From Jaenimonas drosophilae (taxonomy: Eukaryota; Euglenozoa; Kinetoplastea; Trypanosomatida; Trypanosomatidae): a stretch of 64,000 nucleotides of DNA. Positions 53,729-63,420 of the stretch are shown here, one piece after another. The notes under the pieces were generated by a model. That model was not told the DNA's origin and did not search any database. It was given only the letters and a program-made list of their open reading frames with translations. Every line of letters starts with the position of its first letter. The first letter of the stretch is position 1. The stretch lies in contig JASAON010001614.1 in the NCBI GenBank assembly GCA_030849065.1, positions 1 through 64,000 of the forward strand. The letters run 5' to 3'. Made by a program: the position numbers and the translations under genes.

Positions 53729-54733
53729 ATGATACCACCTGCACGTAGCACGGTACAACGTGTTGTTCGCAATACACAACGCACCACCACTCCACGCACA
53801 AGCACCACCTCCCATCGACATCGCCGACGTGCAGAGTACCCTGAAGCACTCCCATCACTGCTGCCGGAATGCTACAAGGGTACGGCAAACGGCATTGCGG
53901 TGATTGGACCCGGAGAGGGCCCCACAGGCTCGTGGGAGGCCACCTTGGAGCTCGTGGACCCTCTGCGTGAGGAGGTTGAGCAAGACACCGCGGCGGTTTC
54001 ATCCACGTTGTTATCTCCCAACATCAGCCAGTCCGCTGGATCTATCCCACGCTCCCCACCACCCACTCTGCGTTCAGCTGGCCGGTTGTCTGCCCCACGC
54101 CATGATGGCACCCCGGGACAACCAACAACCCTCTCCGTCACGAGCCCGGTCTCAAACCGCCGTGTGCGTAGCCCCGGGGAGGCACTACGTCAGGGTGGTT
54201 GCATCGTCTTCACAGACTCTTACATACACGCCAACCCACACACTCCGGTGGCGGCCATGGTGCAGAACTTCAATCTTTTGCGTGTTGGAAGCCCTCCACC
54301 CTCGCAGAGCTCCAGTCCTGCCGTTCGTACGGTGGATTCCTTCCCCACACCCATCTCCTCCCCACCAAATAACACCATCACCAGCACCAACAACACCAGC
54401 CAACCTGTGGTGGAGACCTCCGGCGATCTCATTGCACAGTACCTGAGTGAGGTGAAGGAACAACAACGGCCCGTCTTTGTACGTCGTGACTCACCCACCG
54501 TCTACGGCAGAGGCTACTACTACGCACCACCAAGCGGAACCCCACAATCGGCCAACACATCCCCGCGATCTCTCAGCAGCCCAGACGCAGTGCTTTCGGC
54601 GCGGCGAGGGGCACGTCGCCGTGGCTCCTCCCCGCCGCCTGTGCTGCATTCAAAGGCAGGATCGTACTCTGACTACCCATCACCACCCATAAATCATTCT
54701 GGCCCACGTCGAAACACACACGCTATCTACTAG
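53729..54733 (+). CDS. Array member 11: A-B-C block protein beyond the ubiquitin-like cluster
   Basis: A 334-residue member lying 11.8 kb right of the main block. Block A is at residue 37 (EYPEALPSLLPECYKGTANG then IAVIG and LELVDP), close to that of member 2. Block B is at residue 156 (GGCIVFTDSYIHANPHTPVA then AMVQNFNLLR). Block C begins near residue 235 (YLSEVKEQQRPVFVRRDSPT then VYGRGYYYA); the pair FRR has become FVRR but the Ser and YGRG remain. The N-terminus is Thr/Arg-rich, and the linkers and tail are Ser/Pro-rich. The ATG at 53729 is used. Its better conservation than members 10 and 12 shows that the cluster between 44.0 and 52.7 kb was inserted into, or arose within, an existing array. 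Confidence 0.78.
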   Translation: MIPPARSTVQRVVRNTQRTTTPRTSTTSHRHRRRAEYPEALPSLLPECYKGTANGIAVIGPGEGPTGSWEATLELVDPLREEVEQDTAAVSSTLLSPNISQSAGSIPRSPPPTLRSAGRLSAPRHDGTPGQPTTLSVTSPVSNRRVRSPGEALRQGGCIVFTDSYIHANPHTPVAAMVQNFNLLRVGSPPPSQSSSPAVRTVDSFPTPISSPPNNTITSTNNTSQPVVETSGDLIAQYLSEVKEQQRPVFVRRDSPTVYGRGYYYAPPSGTPQSANTSPRSLSSPDAVLSARRGARRRGSSPPPVLHSKAGSYSDYPSPPINHSGPRRNTHAIY

Positions 54734-56350
54734 TGCTCGTACATCCATCATTCTCGGCTAGCGACGTGGTTTCGTGAACTAGGATCATGTGTTTTGTCGT
54801 TGAGCATCCAATGATTGCTGGGTGCGTTGAGAATCATTGATGCGCTGCATCTGTGCGACACGTTCTCACCTCATCTTCTGAGTGAACCGTTGTTTTTTTT
54901 CCTTTTCTGTTCTCCTATGTTTGATATGCTGTGTTGTTTTCGATAACATAACATCTCCTGAGCGTTGCTTGCGTTTTTTTTTTCATGGGCTCCCAACCCA
55001 TTGAGCAGACGACACGCCGTCCTTCTTCTCTCACTACACCGTTTTTTTCAGCACCAAACTTTGATCTCCTTCACCCACAGATCTTCCTTAGCCCTCGTTT
55101 CTCTTTCGTAAGCACGCTCATCTACTTTGTGTGTGGTTCCACCCCCGTTATACTGTAAAGGCATACATGCTGGTGTGTTCCACTGTTATCCCTCCCTCCC
55201 CTCTCTACACAAGGTAGCCACAAACAGTGGTGTGCTTGTGCGTGGGTGTGTGTGTGTGTAGGAAGTCCTAACTACTTGTCTTTTTTTTTCTGATTGTTGT
55301 TGTGCGGTGCCACGATAAGTTTATCCATGGTTCCTCGGTTACAACTCACGCGCATCTTTAAAACACAATTTTTCAAGCTTCGGTTTTTCCTGTTTTGATG
55401 ATTTGCTGTGTGTTCCTTGTGAGTGATGGCGTCATGACGGATCAACACGTGTGGTCGTTTCTGGCCTCACGAACAGATCTGCCCAACTTCACTCTCTCTC
55501 TCCCTCAGATGGCGGTGTATGTTTTTATTCCCCCTGACTTGATGTTGGCTGTGATTGAGATAGGTAAGCTCCTTCAGATACCAACTTCAGTGTGGCTGCA
55601 TCCACACACACACACACACGCGCACTCACAACATCGCAGTGCTGAATGGAGTGCAGGTAGGTACATGTAGTTTATCTGGCAAACTTCATTGATTGATTTT
55701 GTTGGGAGCTTCATGCCTGATAGAAGGACCGGCATTCTGACTCGTGCACGATGTGTCTTAGAACTATCTACTATCTCAGAGAAGTTTGCCCACCTACCTC
55801 CGCCACCCAACAATGCTGTTATGAGATGATGATTTTTGCTCTTGTTCTTCCAGTGAAGTCACTCACTCACTCATGATCCACATATGCCATTATTCCCACC
55901 ACAAAATGTGTTCTGTCTTGCTGCCACTCTGCACCCTGATGCACGTACCACAGCTCCACCCCTTCTCTTCTCCCTATTGACATTCATATACACAACCAAG
56001 CTATGAATTAGAACCCTACTCACCACACGTACTTTGGCTTGTTTCTCTAACTTCAGAATCCTCGTGAGCGCTGTCCGTCTTACTTCCGATTCGTTTTTGT
56101 TTGTGTTTATTCTTTTTGCTCATTTTCATCTTTTCATCATCACTCTTCTTTTTTTTTTTCACTCTTGGCGATTGCGTCTCGGTTGCGTTGCCAACATATC
56201 CACCACTCACTCCCCACCTTCTCAGGGAGTTTTTTTTTCTTCTTTTCACTCTTCGTTCATTTATTGTGGCGTTGAAGCTGTTGTGTGGGACGAGGCCCGC
56301 ACGACTGATACATCCATCATACACAGCACCCCACCCAACCTGTAGAAAAC
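54734..56350. other. 1.6-kb intergenic region
   Basis: T-rich, with a CA microsatellite near 55604-55618 and T/C tracts around 54894, 54975 and 56145-56160. A 90-codon frame at 55398-55670 was considered and rejected. The pyrimidine stretch at 56226-56265 precedes the next gene. No gene is seen. Confidence 0.45.
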
Positions 56351-57910
56351 ATGGAGGCCATCCTATCTGATGAAGCCGCCGCCAACCCTGACGGCCTCCA
56401 CCCAGAAGCACTCATCTCTGACCTCACACTTCTGCACCCCACGACCGTCATGGGAACCGCCATCGTGGATAACGCCCATCGCAAGATTGCCAACCGTCTT
56501 CTTCGCCGTGGAATGTTGGAGCTCGTCAGCACCATGTCAAAGGCACCAATCTTCTCGGTGCTCCTTCTGCCTCCCGATGCCTGCCTTAGCCCTCAACACG
56601 CTCTACCTCTTCCAGCGCCACAAGATAAGCAGAACCTCCCGCGGCCCTTTTCGGAAGCCTGCCTTGCCACCCAGCCCACAGCCGCCTTCTTTCCCAGCAC
56701 GATCTCTCCACGTGGAGCTGCCCGCCGCTTCTCCGTGAATGACGTTCATGGCGTTGGTTTCCCCACACGCGCTCCATCCATGTCCACCTTTCCATCGTCA
56801 GGAACTTCTCTCTGCGCCGCACCCACGGCATCAGCGGCACCTCGGCAGCCAGACCCACTCACCCCCGCCTCCACGACCACTGCACCACCGACTGGATTTG
56901 CACCCTTATCCTTGGATTTGCATCGCATCTCACGCGAGGATCTCTTCTTGCAATCACCCCAGATGCCGTTGCGCAGCCCTGCGCTCAGTGGCACCGATGG
57001 CTTCCCTCGCTTCAACACCGTGATGAGCATGGAAAATCTCGTCGATGATCGAGTGGAGGAGTCATTGGCTGCCCAACAAAGGGAAGGATTCATTGCCATG
57101 CAGCACCTGAATCACAATACCTCCACTGACCGTAGAGATGGAGGAGCCGCGGGCACAAGCCAACCAACCAGCACACCCCCTGCTACTGAACCTTTTCAAG
57201 GTAGCATGCTGAGCTTAACCCCGCAAATGCGCATGGGGATGTCATTTGAAAGTTTTGATCTTCTTCGTCAATCCGTCTCTGTGATGGATGCACGTGGGAG
57301 TACCTGCAGAGAGCGTCCCAGTGCGGCCATGAAGCAGGGTGGATGCATCATCTTCACGGATGACTACTATGACTACAACAACCGATCTCCTGTTAGTCTC
57401 ATTGCGGAGGAATATCGGCGCTATCATTCCGAACGTAAGATCGATCGGAGCTACCTGAACAACGTCAAGGCCAAATCGTACATCACGAAAGAGATAAAAT
57501 CCTTATACGTGGAGGGTCAGATTGGTATACGACCCATCTTTCGTCGACGACCGCCCGAGGATGTGTATGGTAGCTCGGAGTACATTCCAGCACAACACCC
57601 TACCTTGGTTGCCAATGACGCTCACGTGCTTTCAGACTCCACCGACCACAGGAGTCAAGATCCATCTCCTGCCAACAGCTCCGAAGAGCAAAGTGAGGAG
57701 GACGGCCTACGCCACCCACAATCTGACGTGAATCAATCTTCTAGTCGCCAGACCCTATCTAGATCCACGAAGGATTCCGTCAGGAGTGCCTTGTATCGCG
57801 TCCGGCATGCTCGTTCAGAATCCGAAGATGGAAGCATCACGGATGATGCTCCAACCGATGCACCCCTGGTTGCCCTTTGCCACACACCAGAATCGCCTTT
57901 ACTCCGGTGA
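56351..57910 (+). CDS. Array member 12: divergent A-B-C block protein
   Basis: A 519-residue member at the right end of the array. Block A is close to the N-terminus, at residue 17 (HPEALISDLTLLHPTTVMGT then AIVDNAH and LELVST). Block B is at residue 330 (GGCIIFTDDYYDYNNRSPVS then LIAEEYRRY). Block C begins near residue 375 (YITKEIKSLYVEGQIGIRPI then FRRRPPEDVYGSSEYIP): there is an insertion before RPIFRR, the Ser is Pro and YGRG is YGSS. The linkers contain less triplet repeat than in other members, and codon use is more mixed. The tail is Ser/Asp/Glu-rich (NSSEEQSEED and similar). The ATG at 56351 lies eight bases after a TGTAG. Confidence 0.75.
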   Translation: MEAILSDEAAANPDGLHPEALISDLTLLHPTTVMGTAIVDNAHRKIANRLLRRGMLELVSTMSKAPIFSVLLLPPDACLSPQHALPLPAPQDKQNLPRPFSEACLATQPTAAFFPSTISPRGAARRFSVNDVHGVGFPTRAPSMSTFPSSGTSLCAAPTASAAPRQPDPLTPASTTTAPPTGFAPLSLDLHRISREDLFLQSPQMPLRSPALSGTDGFPRFNTVMSMENLVDDRVEESLAAQQREGFIAMQHLNHNTSTDRRDGGAAGTSQPTSTPPATEPFQGSMLSLTPQMRMGMSFESFDLLRQSVSVMDARGSTCRERPSAAMKQGGCIIFTDDYYDYNNRSPVSLIAEEYRRYHSERKIDRSYLNNVKAKSYITKEIKSLYVEGQIGIRPIFRRRPPEDVYGSSEYIPAQHPTLVANDAHVLSDSTDHRSQDPSPANSSEEQSEEDGLRHPQSDVNQSSSRQTLSRSTKDSVRSALYRVRHARSESEDGSITDDAPTDAPLVALCHTPESPLLR

Positions 57911-59049
57911 GAGAGTCAGAGAGCTTCCAGTAGTGATGTTGGTGTGTGCCCATTCCATCATATGTCAGTATATATGTATGTATACGTGAATATATGTGAA
58001 TATATATGTATCTGCATGTGGAAGTTGCCATGACGGCCTTGGGGGATCTACACCCTCTCCCACACGCACACACACACACACTCTCTCTCTTTCTCTCCCT
58101 CTTCAACCAACCTCTCCACTACCCGCGACTTCTTCACTTAATTTTTTGGTTCTCTGCACCTATGAGTGATCACTCCACGGATTCCAGCCTAGCCTATCCT
58201 CCTCCGATAAGATCATCAAGCCAGAGAACCTTCACTTTCTATTCACGTCTCGTTGTTGTTGTTCTCTGTTTCTCAGTGGTTTGCATACATGTTTGGTGTG
58301 GGTTATTTTTGTGTGGGTTCATCATCATTTTTTCACTCTTTTTTTCTTGTTGCGGCTGAGAATAAGGGTGAATGGGGGAGGAGTATGTCTGCGATTTTAT
58401 ATGCTCGCAGATGTTTCTCCCCACACTCCTCTGCTGTTGGGAACAATGATCGGTGATCGAGTGAGTTATTTGTCATTCCAGAAGCACTGGGAGGATCGAA
58501 ACAAATGCGCTAAGAAGCTGCCAACATCCAGCGCGTGGATGCTCCCAACGTTGAAAGGGATGTGCTGGTGCTGGTGATGATGATGATGATGAGGTCTCTC
58601 TCTCTTTCACACAGAAACAACCTGCAACTTTTCTGTTTAACGGCTGCTTCATGAGTGGCGAGCTGGACGAATTTCTTGCTTCACTTTCATATGATCAATC
58701 GATCACCCAGTGACTCTCCTCGTTCTCTCACCCAGATGAGTTGTTGTTATTGCTGTTGACGGCCTACATTTCGCGGGATTCGCACCGTTGATTTGTTTTT
58801 TTCTTTGTTGTTGTTTTCCTCCAGGAAAAAAACGTCGATGATGATTTGGTCGCCATCCTCTCTTGGGTGTACCTTCGCGATGTAGTGATGATTGCAGATG
58901 TTGAACGAGTGATGCTTTTTCAATCAGTATGATGGATACATGTGTGATGGAAGGCTCGTGATGTGTACCGTGATCTTCGTATGTATTCCTCCCAACGCAC
59001 CTTTCCCAATATTTACTTCTTTTTCGTAGAACAACTATATCTTCACGTC
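57911..59049. other. 1.1-kb intergenic region
   Basis: Begins with a TATATGTATG-rich microsatellite (about 57968-58015), then a CACACA/CTCTCT tract at 58061-58105. A short frame with two hydrophobic stretches (58162-58359) was rejected. A GATGATGAT run lies near 58577. The tract ending TTTTCGTAG at 59029 serves the next gene. Confidence 0.45.
59000..59029 (+). promoter_or_regulatory. Probable trans-splice acceptor for the PEMT gene
   Basis: A T/C-rich stretch ends in TAG at 59027-59029, 20 bases before the ATG at 59050. The upstream extension of the open frame starts from GTG and crosses this site, which supports 59050 as the start. Confidence 0.5.
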
Positions 59050-59730
59050 ATGTCTCAATCCATTCACTATCCATCTATCGGTCTTGCTGCCTTTGTGATT
59101 GGCGGCCTCCCAACGGCGTGGAACATTGTGGCCCGCAATGAGTTTCACAACCACACCATTGAGCGCGCGCTCGGGTCCAAGCTTCGCGGTGCCTATGCAA
59201 TGGCAGCTGGCATCTTCGCCTTCAGCCGTGTACGTGATCTGGCCTTTGAGTACGCCATGAAGCTCAACCCAAGCTCGGTCCTCCCCATCATTGGTGATGC
59301 CCTCGTTCAGCGCTACGGCTCTGGTGTTCAAGATGCGCGCTCCCTTGCCGGTAAGGCCCTTCTTGCCTGTGGAGGTACGTTGGTGATGTCGTCCTTCATG
59401 CGACTTGGAGTGACGGGCACCTTCCTCGGTGACTACTTTGGCATCAAGATGAAGGAGCGCATCACGTCATTCCCCTTCAACGTGGTGGAGAACCCCATGT
59501 ACGTTGGCGCAACCATGAATTACATGGGTCTTGCCATGCTCGCCAATAGCGGAGTTGGCGCCATGTTGGTGGGATGGGTGGCAGCAGTTTACTACGTTGC
59601 CACCAAGTACTTTGAGGGCCCATTCACCGCGAAGATTTATGCTGAGGAGAACGCAGCTTCTGCGGCTGCGTCCAAGGCAACGCCGGAGCGCAAGATCAAG
59701 CCTGGCCCAGCCAAGTCCAACAAGAAGTGA
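59050..59730 (+). CDS. Phosphatidylethanolamine N-methyltransferase (PEMT/Opi3 type)
   Basis: A 226-residue membrane enzyme that methylates phosphatidylethanolamine derivatives to phosphatidylcholine with S-adenosylmethionine, normally in the ER. The match to animal PEMT runs the whole length: AWNIVARNEFHNHTIERALG near the N-terminus, then MRLGVTGTFLGDYFGIKM, then ITSFPFNVVENPMYVGATMN and YMGLAML, and finally YFEGPFTAKIYAEE. Hydrophobic spans lie near residues 8-24, 53-68, 100-118 and 160-182. The tail is Lys/Ala/Pro-rich and ends KSNKK, which could act as an ER-retrieval or cytosolic tail. The paired acidic residues I recall as Glu-Glu in animal PEMT before PFTAEIY read Glu-Gly here (residues 189-190). 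Opi3-type enzymes perform the last two methylations; whether this one also does the first cannot be told. Confidence 0.9.
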   Translation: MSQSIHYPSIGLAAFVIGGLPTAWNIVARNEFHNHTIERALGSKLRGAYAMAAGIFAFSRVRDLAFEYAMKLNPSSVLPIIGDALVQRYGSGVQDARSLAGKALLACGGTLVMSSFMRLGVTGTFLGDYFGIKMKERITSFPFNVVENPMYVGATMNYMGLAMLANSGVGAMLVGWVAAVYYVATKYFEGPFTAKIYAEENAASAAASKATPERKIKPGPAKSNKK

Positions 59731-60034
59731 GATGCTCTGTATTCACACATGCACACACACACACACACAGAACAAAAACGAAAAACAGTACACCTTTACT
59801 TCATCCACAGAAGAACTGTCATTTGGTTTCCACGTGTGGGAAGTTCGGTTCAGTTAGTGAGTAACCGAGGAATCGATGGTATAGCGCATTTAACACACAA
59901 CAATGGCCGTGATGTGTGGCACATGTGTGCCAACAACAGCCTTGTGCGTTTTTCATGCTCCAAATGTTTTCTTCTCTCTTGTTGTTGTTGATTCAACCAC
60001 TTCACTTCACGCTTCGCTTAGTCAGTCAGAATTC
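59731..60034. other. Short intergenic region
   Basis: Contains a CA run (59749-59770) and a T/C-rich tract followed by TTAG and CAG just before 60035. The frame of the next gene is open up to an ATG at 59903, but the pyrimidine tract inside that extension argues for the later start. Confidence 0.45.
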
Positions 60035-61324
60035 ATGGCATCAGCAGCTTCACCTTCCCCCTCTCTCTTCACCAATGCCCTTGGAGAGGTGCTGAGCTAC
60101 TGGGTGCAACGCCCACGGGCTGAACGCTTTCCTCTCGCCCTTCTTAGCGCCCATCCACTCCTACGTGAAGGTGTAGAGCAGCATGTTGGCTCGGCCTTTA
60201 CAGCCGAGCTTGAGCGCAGTGGCCGGCCTGAGCAATGGGCGGAGTACCACGGTGCAGGATTGCCAGGTGTTGCCATTTATCGCCGTTTCCCACGAACACC
60301 CGTCAAGTCTGCTGCCTACGCACCTGATCGCCCTCAACAACCGTGGCAGCCAACCCCACCACCGTCCACCTCCATGACGGTGGTGGTGAAGAGCATCAGC
60401 AGCAGTAGCAGCCGAGCCACCCCGCCATCGTGGCATTGGTCGTGGTGGTGGATCCTTCGTCGGCCTGTTGCATCGTTGCAGCTTATATTTTGTATGCCTG
60501 CCAAGGAATTTGTGGTGGAGGATGTGCAGGACTTACTCCCTCCATCCCTCACACACGCTACTACTGCCCTTCATGTGACGTCACTGGGCTTTGCCAATAT
60601 CAGGTTTGCATCTCCACGTGTGATAAACAATCTTCTCATGACGTACGGTTCTGGTTTATCGTCTGCCCTCTTCTCACACTGCTCGGTTGCCTACGATCCA
60701 TCTCTGCGTACCAGCATAGCTCTGCAGCCTCCTACAACAGCGGTGAGGCACCTCACCTGCTACCACTGTGGCGGGCATGAGTTTTGGTCAATGATTCAGT
60801 GCTGCTTCTTCGCTTCGCAGGACTTGCCCACTCGTCCTGACCCACTGGCGGTGCTATCACTCACCGATTGCATCTTCACAGGTGCAGAGCTGAAGTCAGT
60901 GCTTCTCTCCGTGGCACATCACAATAGTTGCAATGGTACTGGTGAGGGATCCAGTCTGGCTGAGGTTAACCTATCCTACTTGAAGGTGCGGAGTCCGAAT
61001 GGCTTCGGTGCTGTGCGAGACGGTGTGGTTGAGATGCCACTCGAGGAACGTACCGCCCTCGCGGCTTTGTTTTCACGAATCACTGGGCTCCTTCTCACAT
61101 CGGTGAAGGAGGATGGTATTCGGCCACTAGTGGCGATTGTACGTTCTGCACTCCTCTCACATGAACGCATGCGCTTGGTGGATTGCCGATGGTCATCCAC
61201 CATTTCAGATGCGGTTTTGATGGAGTGGGCTCGTCGTGGGGTCAAGTCAGAGTACGTGCGCATTGGTGGTACGGCCATCACACGTGTTGTTGCTGAGGAA
61301 TTCGCAGAGGCTGTGTCTCCGTAG
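60035..61324 (+). CDS. Hypothetical protein with leucine-rich-repeat-like segments
   Basis: A 429-residue protein that I cannot assign to a family. The first 90 residues look folded (LFTNALGEVLSYWVQRPRAE and LLREGVEQHVGSAFTAELER). A Pro/Ser linker and a Trp cluster (WHWSWWWILRR, about residue 130) follow. From about residue 160 there are loosely spaced strands reminiscent of degenerate leucine-rich repeats: ALHVTSLGFANIRF, AVRHLTCYHCGGHEF, LAVLSLTDCIFTGAELKSVL, LAEVNLSYLKVRS, ITGLLLTSVKEDGIRPLV, MRLVDCRWSSTISDAVLMEW and SEYVRIGGTAITRVV. This order (strand, polar turn, helix) fits an LRR solenoid of protein-protein interaction type. The ATG at 60035 follows a pyrimidine tract and CAG. No signal peptide is present. 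Confidence 0.7.
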   Translation: MASAASPSPSLFTNALGEVLSYWVQRPRAERFPLALLSAHPLLREGVEQHVGSAFTAELERSGRPEQWAEYHGAGLPGVAIYRRFPRTPVKSAAYAPDRPQQPWQPTPPPSTSMTVVVKSISSSSSRATPPSWHWSWWWILRRPVASLQLIFCMPAKEFVVEDVQDLLPPSLTHATTALHVTSLGFANIRFASPRVINNLLMTYGSGLSSALFSHCSVAYDPSLRTSIALQPPTTAVRHLTCYHCGGHEFWSMIQCCFFASQDLPTRPDPLAVLSLTDCIFTGAELKSVLLSVAHHNSCNGTGEGSSLAEVNLSYLKVRSPNGFGAVRDGVVEMPLEERTALAALFSRITGLLLTSVKEDGIRPLVAIVRSALLSHERMRLVDCRWSSTISDAVLMEWARRGVKSEYVRIGGTAITRVVAEEFAEAVSP

Positions 61325-61460
61325 GTGCAGCGAGGTGGTAGCTTGCGGATCTTGTGTTTGTTGTTGCGCCATCACCGAAGATTCTTCTGGTGTGCAGCAC
61401 CCCAATCACGTGTTGTTGTTGCAATGATCAGTTATAATCGCTTCGTCGCTCACACAGAAC

Positions 61461-61516
61461 CCTTTCCCTTTTCTTCATCTATATTGTTGAAGCTCATCAG
61501 AGAAGATACTCTGTAG
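61461..61516 (+). promoter_or_regulatory. Probable trans-splice acceptor for the M1-like gene
   Basis: A CCCTTTCCC/TTTTCTTCATC tract is followed by CAG at 61500 and TGTAG at 61516, six bases before the ATG at 61522. Confidence 0.45.
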
Positions 61517-61521
61517 CAAAG

Positions 61522-63207
61522 ATGAGCTACTGGCGGCCCACTTCGTGTTCAGTACAGTTGCAGCTCTCCGCTTCACGTGGTTCTGTTCTGGATGTGGGTG
61601 ATGTGTATCAGGGAACTTCGGTCATTCGGTATCGACGTGAAGCACTGCCGCCCCGATCCGATGCATCCACCGAGGTGTTTCATCAACAACTTCGCAAAGT
61701 TGCCGAGATGGGCGGCCTTCACGTACATGCGTGTACCACCGCCCCCTCTCAGGCTCACGTTTCTACAACGGCCAGCCGCCATGGCACAGATGCGGTCTTT
61801 CCTCTGACCGTGAGCAGCTATCGAGTGACGGGACGACGGGGATGGCGAGTAAATGAGGCCATCAAAGTGATATCGGTCATGAACGGAGCCATGCCCAACT
61901 CAGCAGTGCCATCATCATCCCCATCGACCGATGCCACATCGGGAAAGAAGGGGGCACGTACCGCCAAGACCAAACCAGGCAAGAAGAAGAATGAGTCAGA
62001 GATGGAGGCCCTCGCCGAGCCTGCGGGTGAGAGTGCGGAGGATGCGGGCAGTAAGGTTGTGTGCTTCGAGTCTGGTGGTGAGGCACCGGATGGGGCGGAA
62101 GTGGAGTTGCTCGTCACCTTCACTGGCAAGCTACAACATCCAGCCAATGGCGGGCTCTACGCCATACCCCAACGACGTGCCATCCTCACACACTTTGAGG
62201 TGACCCTTGCACGAACCGCCTTCCCATGCCCCGATCACCCTCAGTACCGTGTCATGTGGCAGCTCAAGACACTTCAGCTTCCAGACGCCTACCAGACCAT
62301 CATCACCAATGGCGATGCACTCGCAAGCAAAGACCTCCCACAGCAGAGTTTGGTGCAGCACAGCTTCCAAGCATGTGGGCCCATGGCCGCCTACGTCTTT
62401 GCCTTTGCGGCCTTTGCCGCACACGAGGATAATCAGGAACTTCTCTGCTCCGAGACCACCCTCCAACTTCCTACACAGACCCACGATGGTAGCTCGCTGA
62501 ATGATGCAGAAACGGAAGAGGTTCCTCTGCGTGTATTCACCGATGCTGGCAGTGGTGTGAGCATCGATACGCTCTCCTACCTCCGCGATCGAACCTGTGA
62601 GGCTTTACCACTCCTGCACCACTTTTTTGGCTGCCCTATTCCTCGCCTACAGTCTTCGCAGCTCATCATCTTGGTTGGCCCCACGGTGCCCTACATTGCG
62701 GGGATGGAGCATCACTGTTGCATCTTTCTGAATGAATCCGTCTACGCTGCCGGGCGTGGAGGGGCCAACAAGAAGACCAGTAGCAGCGGTGTGAGCGAGC
62801 AGCTGGAGCTGTTGGTGCATGAGCTGGCCCATCACTGGGCGGGCAACTACCTTGGCCTGACCTTTGCGGTGAAGGAGGGCCTGTGCCAGCTGCTGGAGCA
62901 GTGCTTGGGTGACCGACTACAGGGGAAGCCCATGCGCCGCTACCCGAAACGGGGCCATGAAGGGATTCAGGAAACAGTGAGTGGGAAAGAATTCACCGGT
63001 CACTCCTATCAGCACGCACTCCTCTCCATGCAAAACCTTGTGGCGGATGCTGGATTCGATGTGTTGCAGCAGCGTGTGCAGACTTTGCTGACGATTGCCA
63101 TCGCACGAACAGCAGAGGCAGAGGATCAGCATGGGTGGTGTGATGAACCCCTTCCCTACATCTCTACCGAAGCCTTCATGGAGCATGTCACTAACCTCAC
63201 GTCATAG
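61522..63207 (+). CDS. M1-type (gluzincin) metallopeptidase-like protein, divergent
   Basis: A 561-residue protein related to M1 aminopeptidases. The N-terminal beta-domain shows LTHFEVTLARTAFPCPDHPQ, matching the Q-F-E-x-T-DARRAFPC-DEP block of the family, and YVFAFAAFAAHE. AGMEH at 393-397 stands where M1 enzymes have GAMEN. The zinc site is HELAH at 433-437 with the third ligand Glu452 in KEGL, and the likely catalytic Tyr is Y496 (GHSYQHALLSMQNLV). Only 14 residues separate HELAH from the Glu, against 18 in the family, so a loop is four residues shorter. The protein ends about 65 residues after the Tyr and lacks the usual C-terminal helical domain. A low-complexity Lys/Ala/Glu insert lies at about 130-180. 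Zinc binding looks possible; exopeptidase activity is uncertain because GAMEN is altered. Confidence 0.8.
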   Translation: MSYWRPTSCSVQLQLSASRGSVLDVGDVYQGTSVIRYRREALPPRSDASTEVFHQQLRKVAEMGGLHVHACTTAPSQAHVSTTASRHGTDAVFPLTVSSYRVTGRRGWRVNEAIKVISVMNGAMPNSAVPSSSPSTDATSGKKGARTAKTKPGKKKNESEMEALAEPAGESAEDAGSKVVCFESGGEAPDGAEVELLVTFTGKLQHPANGGLYAIPQRRAILTHFEVTLARTAFPCPDHPQYRVMWQLKTLQLPDAYQTIITNGDALASKDLPQQSLVQHSFQACGPMAAYVFAFAAFAAHEDNQELLCSETTLQLPTQTHDGSSLNDAETEEVPLRVFTDAGSGVSIDTLSYLRDRTCEALPLLHHFFGCPIPRLQSSQLIILVGPTVPYIAGMEHHCCIFLNESVYAAGRGGANKKTSSSGVSEQLELLVHELAHHWAGNYLGLTFAVKEGLCQLLEQCLGDRLQGKPMRRYPKRGHEGIQETVSGKEFTGHSYQHALLSMQNLVADAGFDVLQQRVQTLLTIAIARTAEAEDQHGWCDEPLPYISTEAFMEHVTNLTS

Positions 63208-63420
63208 GTTAGGTCAATACATCACCGTACGCATACGCACGAGTGTGAGAGTGTTTGCTTGTTTCTGTAATGGCTTTGTGTGGTCTCTGTTGCTCGCCTT
63301 GTGTCTTTGGTGCAGGTGACTGTGTATGTACGTGCTGCCACTCATCTAACTCTTGTGTTGTGTGTTTTGTTGGTAGTGAATCACAGTTTGTTTGTTTTTT
63401 CTTCTTGAACCACATCACAC

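Noticed and set aside
55398..55670. 90-codon frame MICCVFLVSDGVMTDQHVWS
   Set aside because: Contains an internal CTCTCTCTCCCTCAG tract that looks like a splice acceptor and ends in CACACA-encoded His/Thr; no family resemblance.
58162..58359. 65-codon frame with two hydrophobic stretches
   Set aside because: The hydrophobic part comes from GTTGTTG and poly-T runs typical of spacers here; no ordered tail.
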